A stretch of 64,000 bases of DNA. Source: Colwellia sp. M166. Lineage in GTDB: Bacteria; Pseudomonadota; Gammaproteobacteria; Enterobacterales; Alteromonadaceae. A program made the position numbers and the translations under genes. The DNA lies in the NCBI RefSeq assembly GCF_024585285.1, contig NZ_CP040755.1, positions 3,348,001-3,412,000 on the forward strand. The letters are read 5' to 3'. Below are positions 38,213-47,904 of the stretch, piece after piece. The notes beneath the pieces are model-generated. The model saw nothing but the letters and a program-made list of their open reading frames with translations, was not told the origin of the DNA and searched no databases. Positions within the stretch are counted from its first letter, which is position 1. Every line of letters begins with the position of its first letter.

Positions 38213-41200
38213 ATGAGAGTTTTCATGACAAGTTTTATGTGTAGCAAATCAGCTATAAGATCTTTTATCAGCGCATCAAAAAGACAGTCTATCTGTAATG
38301 CTTATTTTGCTATAACGTTATTTTTTGTTGTTTTTATTAATAGTTTCACACTTAATGCAGCCGAATTTAAGGTGTTGGCATTAGTGTCAGACCGGTCAGC
38401 TGTGAGCATGGTAGCAGGAGCACATCAGTTTTTAGCAATGCAGGAAATAGCGAAAACCGGTATTACTATTCGCAGTGTTAGCCAACTGAATCAATTAACC
38501 AATAGCCAGATACAGCAGTTAATAAATAAGCATCAAGCATTACTTGTTGCGGGGGTTTTTGGTGAATCTGTCGAGCGCTTACTCACCTTAAAATACCAAT
38601 CGCAACAAACAAGACTTATGCTGAATACCGATAGGCGTTTAATGGCTTTACACCATGATAAACAAGGTGGCCGCACAGCTGATTTGCCTAAGGAACAATT
38701 ATTAAGCCTGATGACGGCACTTGATAAAAATAATTATCTATCGGCATTAGCAGATAAACAGCAACAGTGGCCACAATTTTCTTATTGGCTACAAGCGCGC
38801 GCTTATTGGCAAAATCGAGGTAAAGAAAATTTGGGGCATTTGTTTGAATGGTTGCAACAAATAGCACAGCCTCAGCTTACTAATGGCAATGATATGTTAT
38901 TAGCACAAGCGCCAAAAATTTTACCACTACAACCGATACGTTTTTATTGGCAAGAACAACTGATTAGTAAAGCTGCTTTAACGAGTAATATTGCTAAAAA
39001 CATAGCTAAGCCTGTGGTTTTTATTATTGATCATGATACTGGCGATCAACCGGGACAATGGCAGCTGCATCAGCAACTATGTCAAATACAATGGCAGTGT
39101 GTATCTGTACTTGCCGGTTGGGGAAAAGCTAGCGAACAAGCGATTGAAACGATTCGACAGTTAAAAACCACACAACCATTGGCAATCATTGCTTTGCAAG
39201 ACTTTGTTATTGGTGGTGGCGAAGGTCGCGAAGCGGTAACTAAAAAGTTTAATGCGTTAAATATTCCAGTGTTTAAAGGTATTCGCGTGACAGAGCTCAG
39301 CGCCTTAGCATATCAACTTTCACCAACAGGTTTACCGAGTGACAGTGTGCATTATCGTGTCGCTATGCCTGAATTACAGGGCATTTCTCAGCCACATGTT
39401 CTGGCTTTAGCTTCAAGTGCTAAGCTAGACTCATTAACGGGTGCTAGTTTGTCTATCAGCCAAGTTTTAACATCGGAAGTTGAACGTTTACAGGCACGTG
39501 TAACCGCTTGGTTAGCACTGAGAATAACGGAAAATGCCGATAAAAAAGTGGCTATTGTTTATTATAACCATCCTCCTGGACGACATAATATTGGTGCTGA
39601 TAATTTGGATGTACAGCAGTCATTATGGCAAATACTATTAGCGTTAAAAGCACAAGGTTATGATCTTGGTCCTGAGGCTGACTTTCCTCATTCTGCCGAT
39701 GAATTACTTGATATATTACAATTAAAAGCGGTTAACTTACCGCAAGATGCTGGCGCGCTGAATAAAATGTCGCCGTTGATTAATAAGATGTCAGCAAGTG
39801 AATATCAAGGCTATTTTGATACTTTGCCTGACATGGTTAAAGCTGAAATGATCGAAGGGCCATTAGGATATTTACATGCGCAAGTTAACGATTATCTTTT
39901 TGCCAACGGAAAAACTGAGCTCGAAAAGTTACCTGCAGTAGAGCGCAGCTCAGTATTAAAAGCTTTACTCGAAAATGTTGCAAGCACTTCGGTTGATTTA
40001 CACCATGCGCTTGATGGTATTCGACACAAAGGTCGTGCCCGGGCTTTAGGTTTACTGTCACAACTAACTGATAAATATGAAGATTTAATTACTTTAAGGT
40101 TGAAGGGTAATGAGCTGGCAGCAACGCAATGGCAAGAAGCCAAGGGACTTAAAGATGCACTGATTGCTATGCAAATTGAAGGTATTCGTGGTTGGGGGCA
40201 AGTACCAGGAAAGACCATGGTATGGAACAATAAAATACTGCTGCCGGGTGTACAATTTGGCAATGTGTTTTTAGGGCCGCAACCGCCACGAGGTTGGGAG
40301 CTAAATGAAGAGCTTTTACATGCCAATATGACCTTTCCACCACCGCATCAATATTTGGCGTTCTATTATCATTTACGTGATGTTTTCAAAGCTAATGCCA
40401 TCGTGCATTTAGGTCGCCATTCAACTTATGAGTTTTTACCCAAACGTGCCGTTGGCTTATCAGCAAGTGATTACCCTGCATTAATTATTGAGAGTATTCC
40501 CAGTATTTATCCTTACATTGTTGACGGTGTAGGTGAGGGCATACAAGCTAAACGTCGCGGTATTGCCGTTATGCTCGATCATTTGACCCCGCCTTTAGCA
40601 ACAACTGAACTTTACGATGGTTTGTTGCAATTACGCCAGCTAATTGAAAGTGCAGAAGCGGCGTCGAATCAAGACACCAAGAAAAAAGCCATTAAGGCGC
40701 TGCGCCATAAAATTCAAGTGCTGAATTTAACCGATGAACTTGTTGCCAGTATGGATGAAGAGTTACAGGTACGCGGTATCGGTTTTGGCGAGGTTGATGA
40801 TGATTTTTTGTTGCATGAAGTCGGGCATTATCTGACTAAATTACAAGAAGATTTTATGCCCTTAGGTTTGCATGTTTATGGCAAGGACTGGCAAGAAGAC
40901 GCCATTGACACCATGATGACCTCAATTGAAAAAGGCGAATTAAATTTTACTAAGCATCAGAGAAATGAAATTAAACAGAACCTGATTAAATCGCCAAAAA
41001 GTGAAATGTCAGCGTTTTTGAATGCTTTAAATGGTGGTTTTGTTGCGCCAGGTAAAGGCAATGATCCCATTCGTACACCTGACGCTTTGCCAACTGGCCG
41101 TAATTTTTATGCCTTAGATGGCAGTTTGATCCCCTCACAGCTAGGTTTTGCTACTGGCCAGCAGTTAGCCAATAAAGCGAGAGCAGAAAACCCTATTGTG

Positions 41201-42808
41201 GATAAAACTCATAAAGAAGCGGTAATTTTATGGGCTTCTGATGCGGTACGTGATGAAGGTGCCATGATTGCGTTTGGTATGGATATGCTCGGGGTGAAAC
41301 CGGTGTGGAATCGTCGTGGTATTTTAAAGTCTCTGCAGTTAATTGCACTTGATGATGAACGTGCAGAACGTCGCGATATTGTTTTTACCACTTCAGGACT
41401 ATTTAGAGATTTATATGCTCAACAGTTAGCTTGGCTTGACCGTTCAGTATTGCTAGCGCTTGCGGCAAGTAAACATGTGATAGCACGCGATCATCCGGCG
41501 TTAATGATGGCGCTTAACTCAGCGTTGCAGCCAGTAGAGCACATGTTAGCGCAACAAAAACATGAATTTAACGAGAGCTTAGCTAACAATATGGTTGCCA
41601 GTAATTGGTTGCGTGAGGCCCAAGCGCTATTACGTGCGAACGGCAACATAAGCCCTGAATTATTAGGTCGCCAAGCAAGTTATCGTATTTTTGGTACTGC
41701 TCCTGGCGCTTATGGCGCAGGTATTAATCGCTTAGCTGAGCGTTCAGGGGCATGGCAAGAACGAAAACAATTAGGTGAAGCCTATATCAAACGTATGAGT
41801 CATGCTTACGGCGTGCCTAATGAAAATGTTGCTATGGGCAGTAATGTCCAAGCACTTTTTCGTCAGCAACTTGCCCATGTCAATAGCACGTATCTAGGGC
41901 GTGCTAGTAATCTGTATGGCTTAATTGATAATAATGATGCCTATGATTATCTCGGTGGTTTGAATTTAGCGATAGAAACTATTGCAGGCAAGCAACCCGA
42001 CAGCTTTGTTATTTCACATGCCAATAATCAGCAATTATCTATTGACCCATTACAAACTGCTTTGTTATCTGAACTACGCGGACGATTTTTAAATCGTCAG
42101 TGGATTCAGCCGTTAATGAAACAAGGCTATGCGGGTGCAAGAACCATGGGCAGTGAGTTCATCGAAAACTTGTGGGGTTGGCAGGCGACAAGCCCAGAGA
42201 TTATTAAATCTTGGGTTTGGCAAGATTTAAAAGCGATTTATATTGATGACAGCTTAGAAATTGGCCTAGATGAGTTTTTACAAGAAAAACACAATGTACA
42301 TGTACAGAGTAATATCTTAGCGGTAATGTTAGTGGCAATTGAAAAAGGTTTTTGGCAAGCATCACAACAAACACAAACTGAGCTTGCAGAAAAATTTGCC
42401 AAAAATATTGTCGAAAATGGTATTCCAGGTAGTGGTCATACTCATGCTAACCATCCGATTTATGACTTTATAAAGCCAATGTTATCAGCGCAGCTGAATC
42501 GTCAGTTAGCTGAGGTGTTAGCCGCGGCAAATCATACCCCTGAAGGCGATGTTGGTAGTGGTGTACAACATATTCAGGAAATTAGTACTGAGCTGGAACA
42601 ACAGCGCAATGAAGCGTCAAAATCTGAGGCGAAGAGAGCATCAAACGATAAAGCTGCAGATCGACAAAAAAACGATTCAAAAGAGAGTGCTAATGAACAG
42701 CTTGTTGAACAAGACCATTTATTATTGGGCTTAACTGTGTTGATATTGCTACTAATTTTAGCTGGTTATATGCGTTCTCGTCGTCAATTATCAAAAATGG
42801 AGCATTAA
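38213..42808 (+). CDS. exported CobN/HmuS-like chelatase-family protein with C-terminal membrane anchor
   Basis: The 1531-residue protein belongs to the CobN/BchH large chelatase-subunit family: PPGRHNIGADNLDVQQSL, GNVFLGPQPPRGWE, YYHLRDVFKANAIVHLGRHS, APGKGNDPIRTPDALPTGRN and FGTAPGAYGAG are typical. Unlike cytoplasmic CobN it has an N-terminal signal-like helix ending LNAAEF (about residue 50) and a C-terminal helix (LTVLILLLILAGY) followed by RSRRQ, so the catalytic body should be in the periplasm. No CobS/CobT-type ATPase subunits are seen. The next two genes encode a TolQ/ExbB-like and a DUF2149 protein, spaced 1 and 3 bases. It could insert or remove cobalt, or process imported corrinoids. 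In frame starts at 38213 and 38225 are both possible. Confidence 0.85.
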   Translation: MRVFMTSFMCSKSAIRSFISASKRQSICNAYFAITLFFVVFINSFTLNAAEFKVLALVSDRSAVSMVAGAHQFLAMQEIAKTGITIRSVSQLNQLTNSQIQQLINKHQALLVAGVFGESVERLLTLKYQSQQTRLMLNTDRRLMALHHDKQGGRTADLPKEQLLSLMTALDKNNYLSALADKQQQWPQFSYWLQARAYWQNRGKENLGHLFEWLQQIAQPQLTNGNDMLLAQAPKILPLQPIRFYWQEQLISKAALTSNIAKNIAKPVVFIIDHDTGDQPGQWQLHQQLCQIQWQCVSVLAGWGKASEQAIETIRQLKTTQPLAIIALQDFVIGGGEGREAVTKKFNALNIPVFKGIRVTELSALAYQLSPTGLPSDSVHYRVAMPELQGISQPHVLALASSAKLDSLTGASLSISQVLTSEVERLQARVTAWLALRITENADKKVAIVYYNHPPGRHNIGADNLDVQQSLWQILLALKAQGYDLGPEADFPHSADELLDILQLKAVNLPQDAGALNKMSPLINKMSASEYQGYFDTLPDMVKAEMIEGPLGYLHAQVNDYLFANGKTELEKLPAVERSSVLKALLENVASTSVDLHHALDGIRHKGRARALGLLSQLTDKYEDLITLRLKGNELAATQWQEAKGLKDALIAMQIEGIRGWGQVPGKTMVWNNKILLPGVQFGNVFLGPQPPRGWELNEELLHANMTFPPPHQYLAFYYHLRDVFKANAIVHLGRHSTYEFLPKRAVGLSASDYPALIIESIPSIYPYIVDGVGEGIQAKRRGIAVMLDHLTPPLATTELYDGLLQLRQLIESAEAASNQDTKKKAIKALRHKIQVLNLTDELVASMDEELQVRGIGFGEVDDDFLLHEVGHYLTKLQEDFMPLGLHVYGKDWQEDAIDTMMTSIEKGELNFTKHQRNEIKQNLIKSPKSEMSAFLNALNGGFVAPGKGNDPIRTPDALPTGRNFYALDGSLIPSQLGFATGQQLANKARAENPIVDKTHKEAVILWASDAVRDEGAMIAFGMDMLGVKPVWNRRGILKSLQLIALDDERAERRDIVFTTSGLFRDLYAQQLAWLDRSVLLALAASKHVIARDHPALMMALNSALQPVEHMLAQQKHEFNESLANNMVASNWLREAQALLRANGNISPELLGRQASYRIFGTAPGAYGAGINRLAERSGAWQERKQLGEAYIKRMSHAYGVPNENVAMGSNVQALFRQQLAHVNSTYLGRASNLYGLIDNNDAYDYLGGLNLAIETIAGKQPDSFVISHANNQQLSIDPLQTALLSELRGRFLNRQWIQPLMKQGYAGARTMGSEFIENLWGWQATSPEIIKSWVWQDLKAIYIDDSLEIGLDEFLQEKHNVHVQSNILAVMLVAIEKGFWQASQQTQTELAEKFAKNIVENGIPGSGHTHANHPIYDFIKPMLSAQLNRQLAEVLAAANHTPEGDVGSGVQHIQEISTELEQQRNEASKSEAKRASNDKAADRQKNDSKESANEQLVEQDHLLLGLTVLILLLILAGYMRSRRQLSKMEH

Positions 42809-42809
42809 T

Positions 42810-43316
42810 ATGTTGTATGGTTTTTCCTTAGAATTAATGCATTTAATCACCTCATGGCTACTTCAACCTGTGGTGTGGGGGTTATTGTTTTTTACGGCGT
42901 TGGCCATTTATGAATTTGGTTTAGCTATTGGTGAGCGCTTCTCTGTTATTCCAGCGTTAGTGGCTGAAAAACAAAAACGTCAGCTGATTGAACAAGGTAA
43001 AAAGCGCATTGAACGCGCAGATTTTATCACCCGTATTGCGCCAATGCTTGGTTTAATGGGCACCTTGATCCCTTTAGGCCCTGGATTATCAGCATTGGGC
43101 ACAGGTGATATCAGTATTTTAACCACCGCAATGACAGTTGCATTTGATACCACTATCATTGGCTTACTCGCCGGTGTGATGGGCTTTGTATTGGGAAGAA
43201 TGCGCAGACGTTGGTATGATAATGCCATGCAACGTTTAGATGATGAAAATAGCACTAACCTAGCTGCGACAACAGTTTTGTCGAATGATGAACCAACTTT
43301 AACAACAGGTGCTTAA
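42810..43316 (+). CDS. MotA/TolQ/ExbB-type proton channel protein
   Basis: The 168-residue protein has three membrane helices (about residues 16-40, 75-100 and 110-130) in the order typical of TolQ/ExbB, with RIAPMLGLMGTLIPLGPGL and the helix ending AFDTTIIGLLAGVMGFVLG. Such proteins conduct protons and drive a partner across the periplasm. The start is one base after the CobN-like stop codon. Here it would energise the CobN-like protein together with the DUF2149 protein instead of TonB or TolR. Confidence 0.85.
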   Translation: MLYGFSLELMHLITSWLLQPVVWGLLFFTALAIYEFGLAIGERFSVIPALVAEKQKRQLIEQGKKRIERADFITRIAPMLGLMGTLIPLGPGLSALGTGDISILTTAMTVAFDTTIIGLLAGVMGFVLGRMRRRWYDNAMQRLDDENSTNLAATTVLSNDEPTLTTGA

Positions 43317-43319
43317 GCA

Positions 43320-43649
43320 ATGAGCGATGCATGGCGTAGCAGTCAATTTGATAGCCAAGAGCAAGAACCATTAGGGCCTCTGGCTAATTTGATTGATATA
43401 ATGTTAGTTTTTGCTTGTGGCTTAATCGCCGCTTTAGTGGCGCTTAGTCCTGAATTAGAGCAACACTTTCAGATAAATAAAGCAGACAGTGCCGCTCAGG
43501 TGCAGCCGGTAAATTCAGTCGGTAAAGAACTGAGTACAGCACCTGAGGCGCTAAAGAATAAATTGCAAAGCCAAGAGGGCTATCAGTCAATGGGGCAAGT
43601 GTATCGCGACCCAGAAACTGGCAAGCTGATCCTGATCAGTAATGAATAG
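43320..43649 (+). CDS. DUF2149-type protein, ExbD/TolR-like partner
   Basis: The 109-residue product has an acidic N terminus, one membrane helix (about residues 21-44, with PLGPLANLIDIMLVFACGLIAAL, in which an Asp is embedded as in ExbD/TolR), and a short periplasmic tail with YRDPETGKLILI. The fold plan mirrors ExbD/TolR, which pairs with TolQ/ExbB. DUF2149 genes recur beside CobN-like and TolQ-like genes. The start is 3 bases after the upstream stop, so the three are surely one transcript. Confidence 0.8.
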   Translation: MSDAWRSSQFDSQEQEPLGPLANLIDIMLVFACGLIAALVALSPELEQHFQINKADSAAQVQPVNSVGKELSTAPEALKNKLQSQEGYQSMGQVYRDPETGKLILISNE

Positions 43650-43732
43650 CCAGTCATCACTGTTAGTCACAAATCACAATAAATACAATTGTCGCGTATG
43701 TACCGACAGCTATGAATAGAGAGAGCAAAACA

Positions 43733-44363
43733 ATGAACGATATTGAACAGCAAGCAGCGTTAGTAAAAGCCAAAGAGCAAAAGCATATTGAGCGTCAGAA
43801 AAAAATTAAAGCCGGTGTTGATGAGCGTGTAGCGCAAGCCACAGAAGAACGCGGGGTATTAGTTGTTATTACTGGCAACGGTAAAGGCAAAAGCACTTCA
43901 GGTTTTGGCACGGTATTACGCGCAATTGGTCATGGTCAAAAGGCCGGTATTGTGCAATTTATCAAAGGTTCGAAATGGGAATGTGGCGAAATGAATATTT
44001 TAAAGCAATTTCCTATTCAGTATCATGTTATGGGAACTGGTTTTACTTGGGAAACCCAAAGTACTGAAACTGATATTGCCGCAGCGAAAGTGGCGTGGCA
44101 AAAAAAGTAAAGCAATGCTCAGTGATGAAAACCTTGATATTGTGTTACTGGATGAAATGACCTACATGGTCAAATATGGTTACATTGAACTTGATGAAAT
44201 TATTGAAGCATTAAATAATCGTCCTAAGATGCAGCACGTATTGATCACAGGACGTGCATGTCATCGACGATTAATTGAATTGGCTGATACGGTATCTGAA
44301 GTACAACCGATTAAACATGCCTTTAAAGCCGGCGTAAAAGCGCAAAAAGGGTTGGATTGGTAA
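43733..44363 (+). pseudogene. cobO: cob(I)yrinic acid a,c-diamide adenosyltransferase, split by a one-base frameshift
   Basis: The first part (from ATG 43733) holds the P-loop GNGKGKSTSGFG and runs to AAAKVAWQKK then stop. The rest continues one frame away as SKAMLSDENLDIVLLDEMTYM to the end KGLDW. Joined, it is a full BtuR/CobO of about 210 residues, which adenosylates the corrin cobalt. The break is in a run of seven A at 44100-44106; six would restore the frame. It could be a true mutation, polymerase slippage on the run, or a sequence error. It is the last gene behind riboswitch 3. Confidence 0.85.
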
Positions 44364-44713
44364 TTGCGCTTATAGGATGCATGAAACAGCATTGATGCTC
44401 AGAGATAAGTCAAGACGATAAATAATTAGCATACTTTTTTGCTCTCCTTTGCTTTTTAATATGAGCAAGAAAAAGAGCTTATCTAGTTATCCATATTTAT
44501 TTTGATTTGCTGCTTATTTGTACAGTTAAATGCGTTTTCCTGCTTTCATCCAATAAAGAGGAAATATTCTCGTTTATGTCTTTAGCATAACGAAATGTTT
44601 TATTAGTAACTTATTGTAGATAGTGAACAAATCGGGTATGTTTTGATTATCGTGAAATATGAAAGAAGGATTTTTCCCTTGTTTAAACAAAGATTTTTTC
44701 CTCATAATAAGCT
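44364..44713. other. 350-base gap before the cassette array
   Basis: AT-rich DNA with no recognisable gene, RNA or transposon end. It should contain the point where the cassette array begins, but no complete attI or attC upstream of 44714 could be recognised and no integron integrase gene is nearby. Confidence 0.4.
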
Positions 44714-44740
44714 GTTAGGCTCTATAAGGACGTTCCTTCA

Positions 44741-45061
44741 ATGACTGAAGTAGAAATAAAAAAACGAGAACTAGCGGCTCTAGAATCCATTAAAGCAGCC
44801 TTTGGCACCGAGGAAGATGAGTATGGTGCAACAATGTTTGTATCTCATCATATAGAAGAAATTGAACCTGAGTATTGGTTAAAGCATTTGGGTACAGCAA
44901 AGCCTGAACCAAAGAGTGTTTTAAGTATCCTTCAATTCAAGGATCATTGGGATGATGATTGTGTTTTTGATTTTACTCTTCCAGAAGATGAAACTGACTA
45001 TGTGATAAGTGTTCGCTTCGGAGAAGATGGTAAAATCGAAGAAATCTCAATGGAAAGTTAA
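44741..45061 (+). CDS. DUF2004-like cassette protein
   Basis: The 106-residue acidic protein (EATMFVSHHIEEIEPEYW, then ILQFKDHWDDDCVFDFTLP and YVISVRFGEDGKIEEISMES) resembles the DUF2004 family, which has no known function and is common in integron cassettes. It is the single gene between the core site at 44714 and attC1, in the usual orientation with its 3' end toward attC. Confidence 0.65.
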   Translation: MTEVEIKKRELAALESIKAAFGTEEDEYGATMFVSHHIEEIEPEYWLKHLGTAKPEPKSVLSILQFKDHWDDDCVFDFTLPEDETDYVISVRFGEDGKIEEISMES

Positions 45062-45086
45062 AGGTAAACTGAGTGTTTAATATAAA

Positions 45087-45188
45087 GCCTAACCAAAAGC
45101 TCAAACGGACAAAATATGCTGTCATTCTTTTTGCAAAAACACGCAAAAAAACTGCCATCATATTTTGCCGTTTAGCTAGGCGTTAGGT
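45087..45188 (+). other. attC site 1
   Basis: R'' GCCTAAC (45087-45093) and R' GTTAGGT (45182-45188) enclose matching arms AAACGGACAAAATATG and CATATTTTGCCGTTT, with the extra unpaired base expected on one side. About 102 bases. The recombination cut would be after the G of GTTAGGT. Confidence 0.85.
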
Positions 45189-45457
45189 GTGCTAAATCCT
45201 TGTATTTGTAGTTTATATTTCAAAGGACTGTAGGTGCTCGAACCAAATTCAGTGCAAAAGTTAAGTTCAGAAAGCACCTTAATTTATTAAGCTTGAGTTG
45301 TGGGGCAGCCCACATTAACGGTTGGATTAAGCGTTTAAAGTTCTTCGCTTCGGTCTTCGTGCAAGCACGCTAGAGTGGAGTAAAAATCAAGGTGTGGATC
45401 ACGGGAATAAGAGCCTTTGGAATAAAGGTCAAAGTCTGAAGTGACTTCCACACCTAA
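45189..45457. other. cassette without an evident gene
   Basis: The 265 bases between attC1 and the interrupted attC2 contain no open frame longer than about 20 codons with a plausible start in the expected direction. Direct-repeat-like words (GGTGCTCGAACC, AGAAAGCACC) are present. It may hold a promoter, an RNA or a decayed gene. Confidence 0.5.
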
Positions 45458-45734
45458 TAAATAAAGGATAGGTTGCGCGCAGCCGCAACTTAATCCTGTT
45501 GTTGAACAAGCCCGGTGTTGGTGCGTACTCTTTATAAGTAAATAAATAAAACTAAGATGGGTTGTCTGTTGGCGGTGCCTCTAAGCGGTGATTTTCAGGC
45601 CAAGCGCAGCTACTATCACTAAACAGAGTTTGGTAATATAGTAACGCAACAATTTGTTTTTTCTTATATTTATTATCCTCACTTTGTGACTGTTTAGGGC
45701 GCAACAATTCCTTTTGCTTAGGCACTTCCTTGTT

Positions 45735-46800
45735 TTATATCGTATGACCCATAATGACGCGATGACCTCGTCGCATTAGGTATAGCGTCATTTGAGTGGC
45801 ACAATTAGGGCAACAAACGCCTTTTTTAGGTAATGTTTCACTGGGCGCTAACACCACGTTAAGCAGTAACTGTAACCGCTTTAACGTACGGTTAGCATTG
45901 CCATGTAAAAAACCATAATTGCGTGCTCGTCGAAAACCGCTAGGCAGTACATGTTGTAGTACTCGCCATAAAAAGGCCGTAGCGTGCTCGGTGATGGTTT
46001 TAAACTGTTTCGTTTTACTTTCTTTATATTGAAACGTCACTCGGTCATGCTTAATCGAGAGTAGGTTGTTTTCATTCACCACCCCACGATAGAGGTATCT
46101 AGCAAGGTAGGTTAACGCACTATCGCCTTTCCCTACGTGCTGACAATCAGCTACCCACGAACTAGAGGTTTTAGCCGGGAGATAATAACCAGACGCACAC
46201 AGTAGCGCGATGAATTTTCCTCGAAACACCTTGGCTAAGTTATCGGCTTTAAAAAGGTATTTCCCTGATTTTGTTTGCCACTGTTTTCTCGATTTATCTA
46301 ACCCGCCTGCGGGTACCACAAGATGAATGTGAGGGTGAAACTCAAGTCGCCTGGAGTGCGTGTGCAACACCGCAATGAGGCCATTATTTTCCCCAAGCTG
46401 TTTATCTCGTTTAAAAAAAAGCGTCTAGGGTTTGTTTAGCGGCAGTGAACATCGCTTGATAAGCCCACTTTTGGTGAGTCCAAATAAAATGACGACATTG
46501 ATAGGGTAACGTGAACGTTACTAAATAATAATCTACAGGCAACAATTTTTGTTGTTGCAACGTTAACCAATCACTATTGCTCTTATGTTGGCAAGCCGGA
46601 CAGTGTCGATGGCCACATGAAGGATGAAAGGTGCTGTTGGTTTGACAATCATCACAATGATACAACATTGCCCCTGCTTGTGGGGTATGGCACGCCATGA
46701 TTTTTGTGAGTGCCTGATGGTGTACTCCTTTCATTTGTTTCGCGTATTTTTGGGTAAATTCATCTTGATACTGTCTGGCTATCTGGGCGAGTTCAATCAT
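45735..46800 (-). pseudogene. IS91-family transposase with frameshift at an A8/T8 run, copy 1
   Basis: The N-terminal part (from ATG 46800, MIELAQIARQYQ) contains a zinc-binding domain (YHCDDCQT, CGHRHCPACQ) and runs to QTLDAFF then stop. One base later in frame it continues as KRDKQLGENNGLIAV and the HUH-type catalytic half: HPHIHLVVPAGG and YLARYLYRGVV, ending with a CCPNCATQ zinc knuckle-like motif. The break is in eight identical bases at 46413-46420; seven would restore the frame. The same break is in copy 2, so it is old or functional. Confidence 0.82.
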
Positions 46801-47704
46801 CACGCTGCTCCCGCCAAGTAATGTTAAGCGAGTCAACGATATCATTGAGCATAAGTGTACTGTTTTGCGCGACTTCCTCTGTCATGCGGGTATAAAGCGC
46901 GGTTGTTTTGGGGCAAGCGTGACCTAGAAAAACTTGAATAGAGCGCAAACTCGCGCCACGCTCAAGCATATGGGTGGCAATAGAGTGTCTCAGCGTATGC
47001 ACGTGAACATTTTTAGTTATGCCACAGGCGTTAGCGACAAGTTTAATGGTTTTTTGTATACCGCCTTTGTCCATGACCAGCGTTTTGTCTTGTCGAATAT
47101 GTGGTGGCTTCCCCCAGGAAACAACAAACTGGGATGACGGTGTGTTTTCCAATAATGACGTAATGCCAACAAGGTTGCTTGTGGCAAAGGAACGAAACGG
47201 TCTTTTTTGTTTTTGGTATAACGTAAATGCACTTGCATTAAATGACGATCAATATCAGCAATCGTTAAATTTAAGGTTTCAGATAAGCGCAACCCTAAAC
47301 TATAAGTGGTTAAGTAATACACTTGGTATCGTAATTGACGCGTGGTATTAATAATTGCAGCGACTTCAGATAAGGATAAAACATCCTGAAGTGCTTGAAC
47401 TTTAGGGGGGCTTAACAATATCAACCCATTGCCAAGGGCGCTGTAGCACGTGTGTGTATAAAAACTGAATAGCACAACGGGTGATTTTAACGTGACTCCA
47501 TGATTTATTCTCAACGAGGTACAGGAAGTAAGTTTTCAGCGCTTCAACCGTCAAGTCGTCTGGGCAGGTATCAAAGAAAGTGGCTGTTTGCCTAATACAT
47601 CGACTGTAACAGTCAATAGTTTTGTCACTTTTTCCTTGTAAGGTCAGTTCGTTAAGGTAAGATTGAACCAATAAATTGAAACGAGCTTGCTCGGTGATAT
47701 TCAT
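46793..47704 (-). pseudogene. tyrosine recombinase, two frame breaks, copy 1
   Basis: The protein begins MNITEQARFNLLVQSYLNEL with an N-terminal SAM-like core-binding domain, then the catalytic domain with Arg in GLRLSETLNL, and the second half with HTLRHSIATHML and a nucleophile Tyr in TTALYTRM. Two shifts interrupt it: a run of six G at 47405-47410 (five in copy 2) and a run of five C on the plus strand at 47111-47115 (shared with copy 2). Its end overlaps the transposase start by eight bases. Confidence 0.82.
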
Positions 47705-47789
47705 AAGGTACTCCTCAAGACTGCCGACATTGACAGTTAAGGTAAGTACAGATTACTTTTGTTTTTTCTGCCGCAAAGCGGCTTCGTTC

Positions 47790-47887
47790 AACAAGGGTTT
47801 TCAAGTCGGACAAATTACAGTTGGCTTTTTGTTCGTGCCTCACTTATTTTAGCCAACAGCAATTTGCCGCTTAAAACGGCGTTAGCT
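47790..47887 (+). other. attC site 2, right part (left part split off by IS91-like copy 1)
   Basis: AACAAGGGTTTTCAAGTCGGAC and GCCGCTTAAAACGGCGTTAGC (each given in part: TTTTCAAGTCGG and GCTTAAAACGGC) flank the complementary arms ACAGTTGGC and GCCAACAGC. R' is GTTAGCT (47881-47887). The missing start of R'' is ACACCTAA at 45450-45457. Confidence 0.83.
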
Positions 47888-47904
47888 ATACAAGGAAGAT
47901 TCAT

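Larger units (their letters stand above)
45458..47789 (-). mobile_element. IS91-like element with tyrosine recombinase gene, copy 1
   Basis: This 2332-base unit is repeated almost exactly at 48559-50890. It encodes, on the minus strand, a tyrosine recombinase and an IS91-type Y2 transposase. The ends carry different hairpins instead of long inverted repeats: GTTGCG/CGCAAC near the left, and GCCGCAAAGCGGC near the right, as in IS91 ori/ter ends. The flanks ...CACCTAA and CAACAAGGG... join into an attC R'' core, CACCTAACAAGGG. No target duplication longer than two bases is seen. Confidence 0.85.

Noticed and set aside
43712..44110. Minus-one programmed frameshift in cobO at A AAA AAG
   Set aside because: The heptamer is in phase, but slipping back one base leads to VKQC..., not to the CobO continuation, which needs the opposite shift; so dnaX-type recoding does not explain this break.
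44640..44720. A complete attI or attC site at the left end of the array
   Set aside because: Only the core GTTAGGC is recognisable; no matching R'' core or paired arms were found upstream.
45200..45460. Possible CRISPR-like or direct-repeat array in the gene-less cassette
   Set aside because: Only short words repeat and without regular spacing.
45735..47704. The tyrosine recombinase as an integron integrase IntI
   Set aside because: It lacks the extra IntI-specific segment near the second box as far as can be seen, and it lies inside a duplicated IS91-like unit with the transposase.
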